Positions 38,720-48,140 of a stretch of 48,140 nt of DNA are shown piece by piece. Source of the DNA: Burkholderiales bacterium (GTDB lineage Bacteria; Pseudomonadota; Gammaproteobacteria; Burkholderiales; JAHFRG01). The stretch is taken from the NCBI GenBank assembly GCA_035543335.1, contig DASZZH010000019.1, positions 1-48,140 of the forward strand, read 5' to 3'. Below the pieces are notes generated by a model. The model was not told the origin of the DNA and did not search any database. It was given only the letters and a program-made list of their open reading frames with translations. Within the stretch, counting starts at the first letter, position 1. Every line of letters starts with the position of its first letter. The position numbers and the translations under genes were made by a program.

Positions 38720-38944
38720 TCATGTTGTAACGGCTACCCGGCCGCCGGACTGGGTCGCAGGCTGCGCATCGCTCAGATATTCCAGGGCAGCAGTCACGCC
38801 GGTCCGGCTGATCGGTACCCCTGCCATCGCCAGTCCCATTTCGACGCCGCAGAGCGTCCCCGCGAGCATCAGATAGTTGAAATACCCCAAGTGGCCGGGT
38901 ATTGTCAAGTTACAAGGATAGGGGACTAAATGGGGGATGAACAC
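38720..38944 (-). pseudogene. C-terminal fragment of serine/alanine-glyoxylate aminotransferase
   Basis: A 74-codon frame that from about residue 16 reads PGHLGYFNYLMLAGTLCGVEM and then GLAMAGVPISRTGVTAALEYL. This matches the closing segment of class V PLP aminotransferases (GHLGDFNxLMLxGTLAGVEMGL...AGVP...GVxAAxxxL). The PLP lysine and the rest of the enzyme are missing, and upstream DNA does not encode them in any frame I can see. It is a decayed remnant lying upstream of dctP. The unconserved first 15 residues mark the deletion junction. Confidence 0.65.
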
Positions 38945-39111
38945 ATCCCACCTCTCGTATCGCGGTCATCGTTTTCCAGCCCAAATTATTAGCCACTGGG
39001 GGAATTGCCTTTCATCAGTGACAGTCTCGCCCACGTGCCGGCTTTTTCAATTCATAACGGTGTTAAGTTGACAGAACTGACACGATGCTGATGGTGGGGA
39101 AATCTTCGATA

Positions 39112-42100
39112 TCAACTGCGTGGGGCGTGTATTCTCACCTCGACCGAGTGTTCCTGACGGTCGTCAACAAGAGGAATTGCCTTGTCGTGTTGCTCAACGC
39201 CATCAACTATCACACTCATCTCGCCGTTCCCGGCACGCGTATGCAGCACGGCGATATGGTAGAAAGTTTCCCCGTATCGGTAATGCACCTTGAACGCCTC
39301 CCAATCCGCAGGGAGGCACGGCACAAAGCGCAGTTTATCTACTTCAAGCCTCAGCCCCAGGAGTGATTCCACGATAAGCCGATACATCCAGCCGGCAGAG
39401 CCCGTGTACCATGTCCATCCGCCGCGGCCGGTGTGCGGCGAGAGTGCATACACGTCGGCCGCGACCACGTACGGTTCTACTTTGTAGGTGGCAATCGCCT
39501 CCGCAGATCTCGCATGGTTTACCGGGTTGATCATGGCCAACAGTTCCCATGCGCGCCGGCTGTCGCCCAATGCAGCGAACGCCATCGCCGCCCAGATCGC
39601 CCCATGAGTGTATTGCCCGCCATTCTCTCTCACGCCCGGGACGTAGCCTTTTATATAGCCGGGGTTCAAAGTCGACTTGTCGAACGGCGGATCCAAAAGT
39701 TGGATCAGCGCATGATCCCGGCAAACGAGGCGCTTATCCACCGCCTCCATTGCCATGTGCGAGCGTCTGGCATCTCCCGCACCGGATAGAACAGACCAGC
39801 TTTGCGCAATCGAATCAATCTGGCATTCGGCGTTACTCGCCGATCCAAGCGGCGAACCGTCGTCGAAGTAAGCGCGGCGGTACCACTCGCCATCCCAGCC
39901 ATTCTGCTCGATGTTCTGTTGTACTTGAGCCGCCTCCCGCTGGCAACGCTCGGCGAAGGATATGTCACCATGCACGCGGGCAACCTCGGTGAATCGCATG
40001 AGCACTTCATAAAGGAAAAAACCCAGCCAGACGCTTTCCCCTTTGCCGTGTTTGCCCACAATATTCATGCCGTCGTTCCAGTCACCGGAGCCGATGAGTG
40101 GCAGGCCGTGCTCGCCAAATCTGAGACCCCTCAGGATGGCTCGCGCACAGTGTTGGTACAAACTTGCCGCCTCCTCAGACCGGCTGGGCAGATCGTAATA
40201 CGAGTCCTCCTCGAGGTTCACCGGCCGGCCTTCAATGAAGTGGATGGATTCATCCAGCACCCCGGTATCCCCTGTGTTCAGAACGTAGCGGCACGTCGCC
40301 AACGGCAGCCAGAGGTGATCGTCCGAACAGTGCGTACGCACGCCACGGCCCGACGGAGAATGCCACCAATGCTGTACATCCCCTTCCTTGAATTGACGGG
40401 ATGCACAGAGCAGTAGATGTTCGCGTACAAGGCGCGCGTCGGCGTGGACGAGTGCCATTACGTCCTGCAACTGATCGCGGAAACCAAAGGCGCCCGCCGA
40501 TTGGTAGTATCCGCTCCGCGCCCAAAGGCGGCACGCTATCGTTTGGTACAGCAACCAGCCGTTGGTCAGCACGTTGAGGGACTGGTCGGGTGTTTCCACC
40601 TGCACTGCGCCGAGCGTGTGCTTCCAGTGCTGCCACACCGTGTCGAGCGCGCCGCGCGCGGCGGTTGATCCCCGGAAGCGATGCACTAGGTTGCTGGCAT
40701 CATCGGCGTCTCGCCCTACGCCGAGCCTGAAGATGATCTCGCGCTCTTGCCCGTCGGCCAGCTCGAATGGAACTTGGATTGCGGCACAGGGGTCCAAAGC
40801 CGCCCCCACCTTATTGGAAAGCTGCGACCGAGTCATAGCGGCCGGATTATTGAGCGTGCCGTTGCGCCCGAGGAATTCAGTGCGGTCGCCGCTTAAGGTC
40901 CGAGTCGCATCGTCCACGTCGAAGAAGGCAATCCGACCGGCGAACTCCGTGTTGTATCGGTTTCGCGCGTAGAGCGCTCCGCTGAGCGGGTCGATTTCGG
41001 TGATCACGTGCATGGTCGATTTCGGCCGCAGATCGCCCAGCACCCACTCCACATATCCGGTGGCGGAGAGCCGGCGGGATCGTCCCGAAATGTTTCGCAG
41101 CTTCAACACCGAGAACTTGACGGCCGCATCCATTGCCACGTAAACCGTGAGCGTTGAGTGGATGCCGGCCTCCGCATGCTCGAAGACGCTGTAGCCGAAT
41201 CCATGCCGGCTGACGTAAGGTGTCGCTCCCCGGCTGGGCAGAGGCGTGGGAGACCAGAAATGGCCGCTCTCTTCGTCGCGCAGGTAAAAGACCTCTCCGC
41301 TCGCATCGCTCACGGGGTCGTTGTGCCAGGGCGTGAGGCGGAACTCGTGGGCATTCTCGCTCCACGTATAGGCCAGTCCGTTCTCGGAAATGACGGTTCC
41401 AAAGTGCGGATTCGCCAGCACATTCACCCAGGGTGCCGGCGTCACTTGGCCGTGAGCAGTCGTTATGACGTACTCGCTCCCATCAGGGGTGAATCCTCCC
41501 AGTCCGTTGAAGAGGATCAGATCGCGACGCGACAACTCAGCGGCAGCCTGGAGTTCGGGACGGTAGGTTCTGGTTGGCACCAAGCGCGAGACTCGCTTCT
41601 CTATAAAGCCGCGACGGTCGATCTGTTCTGCCCGCGAGACTCGCTTCTCTATAAAGCCGCGACGGTTGATCTGTTCCGCCAGCGCTCCACGACTGTCGGT
41701 GATGATGGCGCGCGCGACCGATTGGAGCAGAATGCGGTCCTCGCTGGAAATCTGATCGGCAGGCCGCACGAAGATTCCGCCGGGTCGATCTATCACGTGT
41801 GCTTCGACGCCCACGGCAATCAGCCCCATGATTTGTTCCTGGAGTAGTTGCCGGTAACCGCCGCGCTCTTCATTCCAGATCACCAGGTCCACGGCCAGTC
41901 CCTTCAAGCGCCAGTACGCGTGGGCCTGCACGAGTTGGCGTACCAACTCAATATTCGCTGGGTCTTTAATCTGCAGTAGCACGATCGGCAAATCGCCAGA
42001 AAGGGCGTAGCCCCATAGACCGGATTGCCCGCGGCGGTTCTTGATGAGAACGCTCGCGTCGGCGCGCAGCGAGGAATTGGCGTAAATGACAGAGCTGGCA

Positions 42101-45100
42101 AGGCGTCCATAGAGTTGCGCGTCGGCCTCGGTGGCATTGATCTGCCGCAGGGTCACCTGACTATGCGTCCACGCCAGTTCGAAAACTCGATCCGCAAGAT
42201 GCCGATCCTGATATTTCCCGACCAGGCCCAGGCACGCGTCGCGGGTTTCGCCGATGCCGGAGACCATATCGATCGTTGCCGATTGTTCCGGATCGAGTGT
42301 TATTCGATACCGGATCGCGACAATCGGATCCAGCACCGAGCCCTGGCTGCCCGAGAGTGCCGCGGAATCGCTCATCGCTTGAGGCGCGGCGACGGTGCGA
42401 CCGCGGCCGATGAAGCGCATGCGATCCGTTTCGTATGAAATCTCTCCGAGGTCCGCTCCGTGCATGGCCATCAGATGAAACATCCATGGCGCCTGCTCCT
42501 CGAGGGAGCGGGGCCGGCGAGTGCAGAGGATAGCCTGCCGCTGATGGATGATCTCGGTCTGAACAAAGAGATTACTGAACGCCGGATGCAGTGCGTCCGC
42601 AGCGGATGATGCGAGAACCACTTCCGCGTAACTCGTGACGTCGATCGTTCTGCTTATACGAGAGCGGTTGGTGATGCGGAGCCGGCGCAGTTCGATGTCA
42701 TCTTCCGGCGAAACAACGATCTCGGTATACGTATCGAAATCGTGGTCGCGACGGCGAAACTCCGCTCGCCCTTCTGAAAAAATAACTTCGTAGTTCTTCG
42801 GTTGCGCCAGTGTCGGCTGATGAGCGGTAGACCAGAATTCCCCGCTGGCTACGTCGCGGATGTAACAAAACGTGCCCCAGTTGTCGCAGGTAGTGTCTTC
42901 GCGCCAGCGTGTGACGGCGAGGTCTTTGCAGCGGCTGTAGCCGCCGCCCGCGTTCGTGACCATCACGTGGTATCTGCCGTTCGACAACAACTGCACCTCC
43001 GGTATCGGAGTGTCGGGGCTGCTGAGTACGCGCACCGGCATCTCCGGACCGCTGGAAATCGCACGAATGTCGGAAAGTTCGGCAGTGTGCAAATAGAACG
43101 CCGTAGCCTTTGGAATTCGCTCCTGAAGCAACAACGTGGTCGCCTGGAACAGCGGATCCGACTCGAATCGCTTCTGCATCGGACGGTCCAGGATCAGATA
43201 GGCCAGAGAGAGAAAGATCATGCCCTGGTGATGAGTCATGAACGACCGCACCACGGCGCTCGATTGCCCGCGTGGCAGACGTGATGGTGTGTAGTCGATC
43301 GCCTCGTAAAAGCCGTATTTTCCTTCCAGCCCTTCAGCGGCGAGCCGCTGCAGATTCAGGCACGCCGCCTCGGGCGCCACCATCAGCGCGAGCGCCGAGG
43401 CATACGGCGCAATGACCAAATCCTCCACCAGTCCGCGTTTGAGCCCCAGGCCGGGCACGCCGAACGCGCGGTACTGGTAGTTGAGACCAGCGTCGACCGT
43501 GTTGTAGCCGGATTCCGACATGCCCCACGCTACGCCGCGCTGGTTCCCATACGCGATCTGTCGCTCCACCGCCGTCTGATAGGTCTGGTCGAGCAGCGTG
43601 TGTTCGTACGTCGGCATCACCAGCAGCGGCATCAGGTACTCGAACATCGAACCGTTCCACGACAGGAGAATCGGTTCGCCACCGACGGTAGTGAGCAGGC
43701 GCCCCAGGGCAAACCAGCTCTCCTGCGGTAGTTGTCCCTGCGCAATCGCCACGAAACTGCATAGTCGCGCTTCGGAAGCCAGCAGGTCGTAGTAACTCGA
43801 GTCCTGGCGGCGCTCACCGACGTTGTAGCCGATAGCGTGCAGATGACGTGCCTTGTCGTACAGGAAGTCATACTCCATCCGCGCGAGTTCGTTTGCTTGC
43901 AGTGCGAGGTGATCGCTGGCTGCAATCCGCTCATTGGCGCGGCGGCTTGCTGCCGTTATGGCGCGTCCAAGCTCATCCAGCCATCCGCTTTCCTCGGCTG
44001 TCGCGTCTGCGTCGAGCCGACGCGCGATTGCCGGCAGCCACTCCACCTCAAGTCTTGCCAGTTCGCGCAGCGTTGGGATCTCACCGATGTCCGGGAAGTC
44101 GCTGAGCCCACTCGGCGCGGCCGGCAGCAATATCCATGGGGCGAGAAACGCCAGCTCATCGAGCGCGCCCCGGCATTGCCGGGCCAGCGCCTGCGCCCAC
44201 CACTTCGCTTCGCTCTCGGGCTCAGTTGCGTTGCCAACATCGAGGCTGCCGGCCACCTCCGCGGCGGACGTCGCCAGCTGGGCTAGCCACCGCCGCGCCG
44301 CCGCGAGCGTGGCAGGCCGGGAATCGTATGTAGACTCCAGATCCTTCTGAAGTTGAGCGAGCTGGGGAGAAGCGTCTCCTCCCGCAGCGTCCACGAGTAT
44401 CCTCAGTGTGTCGCTTAAGCCCTCAAACAATCGCGACCCCAGGATCTTGTGATCGGGAAGTGCGAGCAGCCCAGGCCGCAATGTCAGCAGATGGCCCGCG
44501 AGGTTCCCGCTGTCCACCGACGAAATGTAGAGAGGTGGCAGCGGCTGCAGAGACTGCGTGTCGTACCAGTTGTAGAAGTGACCTTGGTGCCGTTCCAAGG
44601 CTTCCATCGTGTGAAGTGCATTCGCCGTGCGCTCGATGAGTTGTCCGGCCGGAATGTAGCCGAAGTCGTACGCGGACAAATTTGCAAGTAGCGCAAGTCC
44701 CATGTTGGTCGGGGACGTGCGATGCACGACCATAGTAACGGAATGCTCCTGATAGTTATCCGGTGGCAGCCAATGATCTTCCGGACCGACGAAGGTTTCA
44801 AAGAACGCCCAGGTCTTGCGGGAAATCTTCTGGAGAAAAATGGTCTGGTCGGCCGTCAGCCTGGCTGCGCGGCGAACGAGCGGTCGGCTGATCCACCAGG
44901 CGATGGCGGGGGCGGCAAACCAGAGGCACAGTATGGGCCCAGCCACTGCTAGCGCGGCCGGGTTTGATAGTGTCAGATAGATCACCGCGGCAGAGGCGAT
45001 AACGGGAGCGATCCACATCGACCGGCAAGAGGCGATGAAGTCCGTGCGGCTCAGACGATCCAGCTCCCCCGACGGATTCCATTCCAGAAGTCGTTTGTGT

Positions 45101-47892
45101 GTGACCAGCATCCGCCCGGCCGTGCGCACGATCGCATCCAGACTGAAGAACGCCTCATACGGGAGGCATACGAGCGTAGGTGCCGCCTGAGCGAAGTGCC
45201 GGCCAGCTGAGCGTAATGCCGCGGCGAGATGCTGGCCTAGCAGCACGTCGTCCGGCTTCTGGAACATGTCCAGAATAGAGGCAATCAAGGGAGGAATCAG
45301 GATGATTCCGATCACCGACAAGGTCCAAAACCAGGCCGGTGACAAGACCGTCCAGCCCAGCAGCAACAGGAGCGTCAACGCCAAAGGCGCGAGACTACGC
45401 CGAAGGTTGTCGAAGATCTTCCATTGGGACAGATCCGAGAGCGGATTTCTCTGGCGGCTGGCGCCGGAGCCGGGAACGCGCGGCAGCAACCACTGTGCAA
45501 TCTGCCAATCCCCGCGAATCCAGCGGTAGCGGCGGCTCACGTCCGCGCTGTAGCGGGAGGGATATTCCTCGTACAACTGCACATCGCTCAACAGTCCGGC
45601 GCGCGCGTAACACCCTTCCAAAAGGTCGTGGCTAAGGATCCGGTTCTCGGGAAAGCGTCCCTTGAGCGCCCCCTCGAACGCATCAACGTCATAGATCCCC
45701 TTGCCGATGAACGAGCCTTCACCGAACAGATCCTGGTAAACATCAGAGACGGCGCGCGTATACGGGTCGATGCCGGACTCACTCCCGCACAGTCGCGCAT
45801 ACCGCGACCGGTTCGTACCCGGCAGGCTCACGGCCATGCGTGGCTGCAGGATGCCGTACCCCTCACAGACGCGCTGCTTGTCTTCGTCGTAGCGCGCACG
45901 ATTCAGCGGGTGCGCCATAGCTCCCACAAACTGCCACGCCGAATCGCGCGGCAGCTGCGTATCCGTGTCCAGGGTAATGACGTACTTTACGGTCGATAAC
46001 ACGTCAGTCGTGCCGATGACCAGCGAGAAACTATCTTGCCTGCCGCCGCGGAGCAGCGAATTCAACTCTGCCAGCTTCCCCCGCTTACGCTCGTAACCCA
46101 TCCACAGCCGCTCCTGAGGATTCCAACGGCGTGGGCGATGAAAAAGGAAGAAAGTGTCGCCTTTCGCACTCCGGTACTTTTCATTCAGCTCTTCGATTCT
46201 CTTCTGGGCCAGCCGCAACAGCGGTTCGTCTTCCGGCAGCGTTTCCTCGTGCGCGTCTCGAAAATCAGTCAGCAGGCCGAAGTGCAGGTTTGCGTCCCGA
46301 TTCGCCAGGAACCGGACTTCAAGTGCCTCGATCAGATCCTCGATGTTTTGAGCGCTTATGAGCATGGCCGGGACCACCGCCAGAGTGCGGGATTGCGACG
46401 GAATTCCTCCGGAAAAGTCCATGCGCGGCAGCAGATGCGGCGTCGCTAGCAACGTTGCCAGCCAGTTCACCAGCGCAACCGCCAAATGACTTGCGCACAA
46501 AGCCGAGAGGATGCCAATCAGCGCGAGTATCCAACCATGCAACCCGTCGGCATGAGCTTTTGCCAGTAAGCTCCCGGTGAAGATCACCGTCAGCAGCACG
46601 ATCGTGCCTAGATAGAGGAGCAAAGGAAACCGGCAGCTCATTCTCTGCAGAGCCTCGAAGGCAGAAAGGCGCACCTCCGCCGTTCGTTCGAGCTGCGGCA
46701 GCCCCCTGTCGATCAGGTAGAACCCAACATGTGCCGCTCGATCGTCACCGTCTTTCCTGGCCGTGCCCTCGTGCGCCAGTTGGATCGCTTTGCGCGCCAC
46801 CTCGCTTTCGGACAGGCGGCTTGCTTTCGCTATCTTCTCCACCACGTGGCGGTAGCGATCACGGGTGGCAAAATCCATCTTGCCGTAGACCCCGCCCGGA
46901 TCCTCCTGCAGTTTCTGCTCGACAACGCTCATCGTCTCGACGAACTCGCGCCAGTCCATCGCCCCCAGAAAGCGGAGGCTGCCGATGCTGTTGCTTATAG
47001 AGACCTGGTCGGCGGCCTGTTGTTGGTTTTCCGACTGTACCAACTGCTCGATCGTCAGGCCATCCTCGAAGAGTCGCTGTTCAATCCAGGTGAGCGGCAA
47101 TGCCAAAGCGGGGCTCTGTCCCTGCAATCGGCGCGCAAGTTCCGCGACAAACGAGCTCACCATGGGTGGGCTCGACCGCGCCATGTCCGCAATCACCAGA
47201 ATCAAGCTCTTCGGGTCGTTCTCGGCAACCTCCATCATCTGGTCCGCCCAAGAGTCGGCGCGGTCTCGGTCGAGCGTGTAGGCGGCGATCCGCGCTCCAA
47301 CACGCCGGAGATTCTCAATCAGCGCCAGGCGTAACATGATAGGGATTGCCCACAACTCGCCTAACTTGAGGGCGGTGACCTTCTGGTAGGCCGCTACGAA
47401 ACTTCTGAGACTTTCCGGGTCCACCCGTCCATCGCCGTGCGAGATCGTCTCCAGCGCGATGTCATACACCCGTGGAAGTCCGGCGGATGGGCCGTGAGCT
47501 AGGCGCGGCAGTTCTTGGCTGTAACCCTTTGGCAGGTGTCGCTTGGCCGTGCGAATCTGTTCTTCAATCAGATAGAAGTTGTCGAGCAGCCATTCCCCGG
47601 CCGGCGCAATCCGTCGGTTCGCCTTGACTGCCGCCGTAAGCAGGTTGCAAACCCCGATCAGGACGCCTTCATTCTCAGCCAGCCGTGTCAGAAGCTGGTC
47701 CGGTGCGCGGGTCAGACTCAACTTGTGCGAGCCCGCCAGCGTCTTGCCATGCTGTTCCATCTGGTCGGCACTGAGCAGCTCCGATCGCAGCGGTGGCTCG
47801 TCGCCGGCGTACTTTTGTGCCAAGCCGTTTCCGCGGAGGCGCGCCTTCAAATGGAGCAAGGTCCCGCGAATAGTCTTGCTGCTCACCTTCAA
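39112..47892 (-). CDS. ndvB: Cyclic beta-1,2-glucan synthase, NdvB/ChvB type
   Basis: A giant inner-membrane enzyme of 2926 residues (rhizobial NdvB/ChvB about 2830-2870). An N-terminal region (1-415) precedes membrane pairs at about 421-480, 836-880 and 965-1010. A GT84 glycosyltransferase domain lies between the first two, with Asp642-x-Asp644 (TLDTDTQLP) and RYRWIRGDWQ (Trp791). Then come a glycoamylase-like domain about 1330-1570 (LSWNGSMFEYLMP, FMTHHQGMIFLSLAYLI) and two beta-sandwich plus GH94 modules, the last with GSGDWNDGMN (Asp2607, likely catalytic). Such enzymes build, cyclise and length-control beta-1,2-glucan using UDP-glucose. The frame opens with TTG 47892 (TAA two codons upstream); GTG 47886 is the alternative, and AAGGAAA lies about 10 bases before TTG. 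A 16-residue tandem duplication sits near residue 2085. Confidence 0.93.
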   Translation of the reverse strand: MKVSSKTIRGTLLHLKARLRGNGLAQKYAGDEPPLRSELLSADQMEQHGKTLAGSHKLSLTRAPDQLLTRLAENEGVLIGVCNLLTAAVKANRRIAPAGEWLLDNFYLIEEQIRTAKRHLPKGYSQELPRLAHGPSAGLPRVYDIALETISHGDGRVDPESLRSFVAAYQKVTALKLGELWAIPIMLRLALIENLRRVGARIAAYTLDRDRADSWADQMMEVAENDPKSLILVIADMARSSPPMVSSFVAELARRLQGQSPALALPLTWIEQRLFEDGLTIEQLVQSENQQQAADQVSISNSIGSLRFLGAMDWREFVETMSVVEQKLQEDPGGVYGKMDFATRDRYRHVVEKIAKASRLSESEVARKAIQLAHEGTARKDGDDRAAHVGFYLIDRGLPQLERTAEVRLSAFEALQRMSCRFPLLLYLGTIVLLTVIFTGSLLAKAHADGLHGWILALIGILSALCASHLAVALVNWLATLLATPHLLPRMDFSGGIPSQSRTLAVVPAMLISAQNIEDLIEALEVRFLANRDANLHFGLLTDFRDAHEETLPEDEPLLRLAQKRIEELNEKYRSAKGDTFFLFHRPRRWNPQERLWMGYERKRGKLAELNSLLRGGRQDSFSLVIGTTDVLSTVKYVITLDTDTQLPRDSAWQFVGAMAHPLNRARYDEDKQRVCEGYGILQPRMAVSLPGTNRSRYARLCGSESGIDPYTRAVSDVYQDLFGEGSFIGKGIYDVDAFEGALKGRFPENRILSHDLLEGCYARAGLLSDVQLYEEYPSRYSADVSRRYRWIRGDWQIAQWLLPRVPGSGASRQRNPLSDLSQWKIFDNLRRSLAPLALTLLLLLGWTVLSPAWFWTLSVIGIILIPPLIASILDMFQKPDDVLLGQHLAAALRSAGRHFAQAAPTLVCLPYEAFFSLDAIVRTAGRMLVTHKRLLEWNPSGELDRLSRTDFIASCRSMWIAPVIASAAVIYLTLSNPAALAVAGPILCLWFAAPAIAWWISRPLVRRAARLTADQTIFLQKISRKTWAFFETFVGPEDHWLPPDNYQEHSVTMVVHRTSPTNMGLALLANLSAYDFGYIPAGQLIERTANALHTMEALERHQGHFYNWYDTQSLQPLPPLYISSVDSGNLAGHLLTLRPGLLALPDHKILGSRLFEGLSDTLRILVDAAGGDASPQLAQLQKDLESTYDSRPATLAAARRWLAQLATSAAEVAGSLDVGNATEPESEAKWWAQALARQCRGALDELAFLAPWILLPAAPSGLSDFPDIGEIPTLRELARLEVEWLPAIARRLDADATAEESGWLDELGRAITAASRRANERIAASDHLALQANELARMEYDFLYDKARHLHAIGYNVGERRQDSSYYDLLASEARLCSFVAIAQGQLPQESWFALGRLLTTVGGEPILLSWNGSMFEYLMPLLVMPTYEHTLLDQTYQTAVERQIAYGNQRGVAWGMSESGYNTVDAGLNYQYRAFGVPGLGLKRGLVEDLVIAPYASALALMVAPEAACLNLQRLAAEGLEGKYGFYEAIDYTPSRLPRGQSSAVVRSFMTHHQGMIFLSLAYLILDRPMQKRFESDPLFQATTLLLQERIPKATAFYLHTAELSDIRAISSGPEMPVRVLSSPDTPIPEVQLLSNGRYHVMVTNAGGGYSRCKDLAVTRWREDTTCDNWGTFCYIRDVASGEFWSTAHQPTLAQPKNYEVIFSEGRAEFRRRDHDFDTYTEIVVSPEDDIELRRLRITNRSRISRTIDVTSYAEVVLASSAADALHPAFSNLFVQTEIIHQRQAILCTRRPRSLEEQAPWMFHLMAMHGADLGEISYETDRMRFIGRGRTVAAPQAMSDSAALSGSQGSVLDPIVAIRYRITLDPEQSATIDMVSGIGETRDACLGLVGKYQDRHLADRVFELAWTHSQVTLRQINATEADAQLYGRLASSVIYANSSLRADASVLIKNRRGQSGLWGYALSGDLPIVLLQIKDPANIELVRQLVQAHAYWRLKGLAVDLVIWNEERGGYRQLLQEQIMGLIAVGVEAHVIDRPGGIFVRPADQISSEDRILLQSVARAIITDSRGALAEQINRRGFIEKRVSRAEQIDRRGFIEKRVSRLVPTRTYRPELQAAAELSRRDLILFNGLGGFTPDGSEYVITTAHGQVTPAPWVNVLANPHFGTVISENGLAYTWSENAHEFRLTPWHNDPVSDASGEVFYLRDEESGHFWSPTPLPSRGATPYVSRHGFGYSVFEHAEAGIHSTLTVYVAMDAAVKFSVLKLRNISGRSRRLSATGYVEWVLGDLRPKSTMHVITEIDPLSGALYARNRYNTEFAGRIAFFDVDDATRTLSGDRTEFLGRNGTLNNPAAMTRSQLSNKVGAALDPCAAIQVPFELADGQEREIIFRLGVGRDADDASNLVHRFRGSTAARGALDTVWQHWKHTLGAVQVETPDQSLNVLTNGWLLYQTIACRLWARSGYYQSAGAFGFRDQLQDVMALVHADARLVREHLLLCASRQFKEGDVQHWWHSPSGRGVRTHCSDDHLWLPLATCRYVLNTGDTGVLDESIHFIEGRPVNLEEDSYYDLPSRSEEAASLYQHCARAILRGLRFGEHGLPLIGSGDWNDGMNIVGKHGKGESVWLGFFLYEVLMRFTEVARVHGDISFAERCQREAAQVQQNIEQNGWDGEWYRRAYFDDGSPLGSASNAECQIDSIAQSWSVLSGAGDARRSHMAMEAVDKRLVCRDHALIQLLDPPFDKSTLNPGYIKGYVPGVRENGGQYTHGAIWAAMAFAALGDSRRAWELLAMINPVNHARSAEAIATYKVEPYVVAADVYALSPHTGRGGWTWYTGSAGWMYRLIVESLLGLRLEVDKLRFVPCLPADWEAFKVHYRYGETFYHIAVLHTRAGNGEMSVIVDGVEQHDKAIPLVDDRQEHSVEVRIHAPRS
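41585..41680. repeat. 48-bp in-frame tandem duplication inside ndvB
   Basis: Two adjacent 48-bp copies (41585-41632 and 41633-41680) differ at only two positions. In the protein they give EQINRRGFIEKRVSR followed by EQIDRRGFIEKRVSR near residues 2072-2103. Because 48 is a multiple of three, the frame is kept. The near identity suggests a recent event. Confidence 0.9.
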
Positions 47893-47986
47893 TTTTTAGG
47901 TTTCCTTCTCTGAAGCGAAGTTTCAACGAACCAGGAGGCCGAGCTTAACACTTGCACGCTAAAGATTCCCCAGAGCAAGGACCTAG

Positions 47987-48140
47987 CAGGGTGTTGAAAA
48001 ACTCTCCGGGAGCCGCGTTTGACACGAAAAATGCTCAGATGCAAGGCGCGCGACGAAGGTCGTAGCCCGGACTACGATGCCGAGGAGGGCCCGTGTAGCG
48101 TCTGCACCTGCGAAGCTGTGCAGCGGAGCGGGCCAGCGCT
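47987..48140. repeat. Right-edge repeat, probable insertion-sequence end or dispersed repeat (partial)
   Basis: The last ~150 bases begin CAGGGTGTTGAAAAACTC, of the kind often seen at the ends of transposons and related dispersed repeats. They continue with a G/C-rich, palindrome-dense, non-coding stretch containing GGTCGTAGCC-CGG-ACTACG. No reading frame of note is open. It runs off the window, so the element cannot be typed. Together with the IS6-like scar it brackets the accessory right part. Confidence 0.4.

Overview
The window looks like a betaproteobacterial chromosome, probably near Nitrosomonadales. This is an inference from the gene content: a ridA-recG-ubiC-ubiA-ubiD cluster, CIRCE-controlled groESL beside bioA-dacB, an MdtABC-type tripartite pump with its own two-component system, and moderately high GC. 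It has two parts: housekeeping DNA (1 to about 33,130) and a more accessory-looking right third (about 33,130 to 48,140) that begins at a tRNA-Phe gene.

Left part. The 3' end of lgt and a tRNA-Ala(CGC) open the window. An OmpR-type response regulator and an EnvZ-like histidine kinase lie on the minus strand. They diverge from a Spy/CpxP-like periplasmic chaperone gene that leads a translationally coupled mdtA-mdtB-mdtC-outer-membrane-factor operon. The divergent intergenic region carries a perfect TGTAACA-N3-TGTTACA palindrome plus a third half-site, so an envelope-stress circuit controlling spy and the pump is likely. Next come a REC-PAS-GAF-GGDEF-EAL protein with a degenerate GGDEF motif, a quinone oxidoreductase, a Cache-type histidine kinase paired with an Rcp1-like single-domain regulator, and a KimA-like APC permease with a small TPR protein.

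The middle holds ridA, recG (interrupted in frame by a palindromic repeat), ubiC (apparently frameshifted), ubiA and ubiD, followed by a small outer-membrane barrel protein, dacB, bioA and the groESL operon with a textbook promoter, CIRCE operator and terminator.

At 32,597-33,129 a good promoter reads into two broken tRNA-Phe copies and then an intact tRNA-Phe(GAA). Each broken copy has the 5' half of the tRNA, a highly structured insert of about 88 nt in the anticodon loop, and no T-arm. The first copy has a second structured insert of about 74 nt in its D-loop. I do not recognise this arrangement, and it is the most unusual thing in the window.

Right part. After a gene-poor stretch with coding debris and a 101-bp element bearing IS6-family-like inverted repeats comes a tight minus-strand operon: a TRAP transporter (dctP-dctQ-dctM), a crotonase-fold hydratase and a class III CoA-transferase. 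Together these suggest uptake of a carboxylate followed by CoA activation and hydration. A C-terminal scrap of a serine/alanine-glyoxylate aminotransferase precedes a giant cyclic beta-1,2-glucan synthase gene (2926 codons, non-ATG start, internal 48-bp tandem duplication). The window ends in a palindrome-rich, insertion-sequence-like repeat. The right part may be a genomic island anchored at tRNA-Phe, but no integrase is visible.
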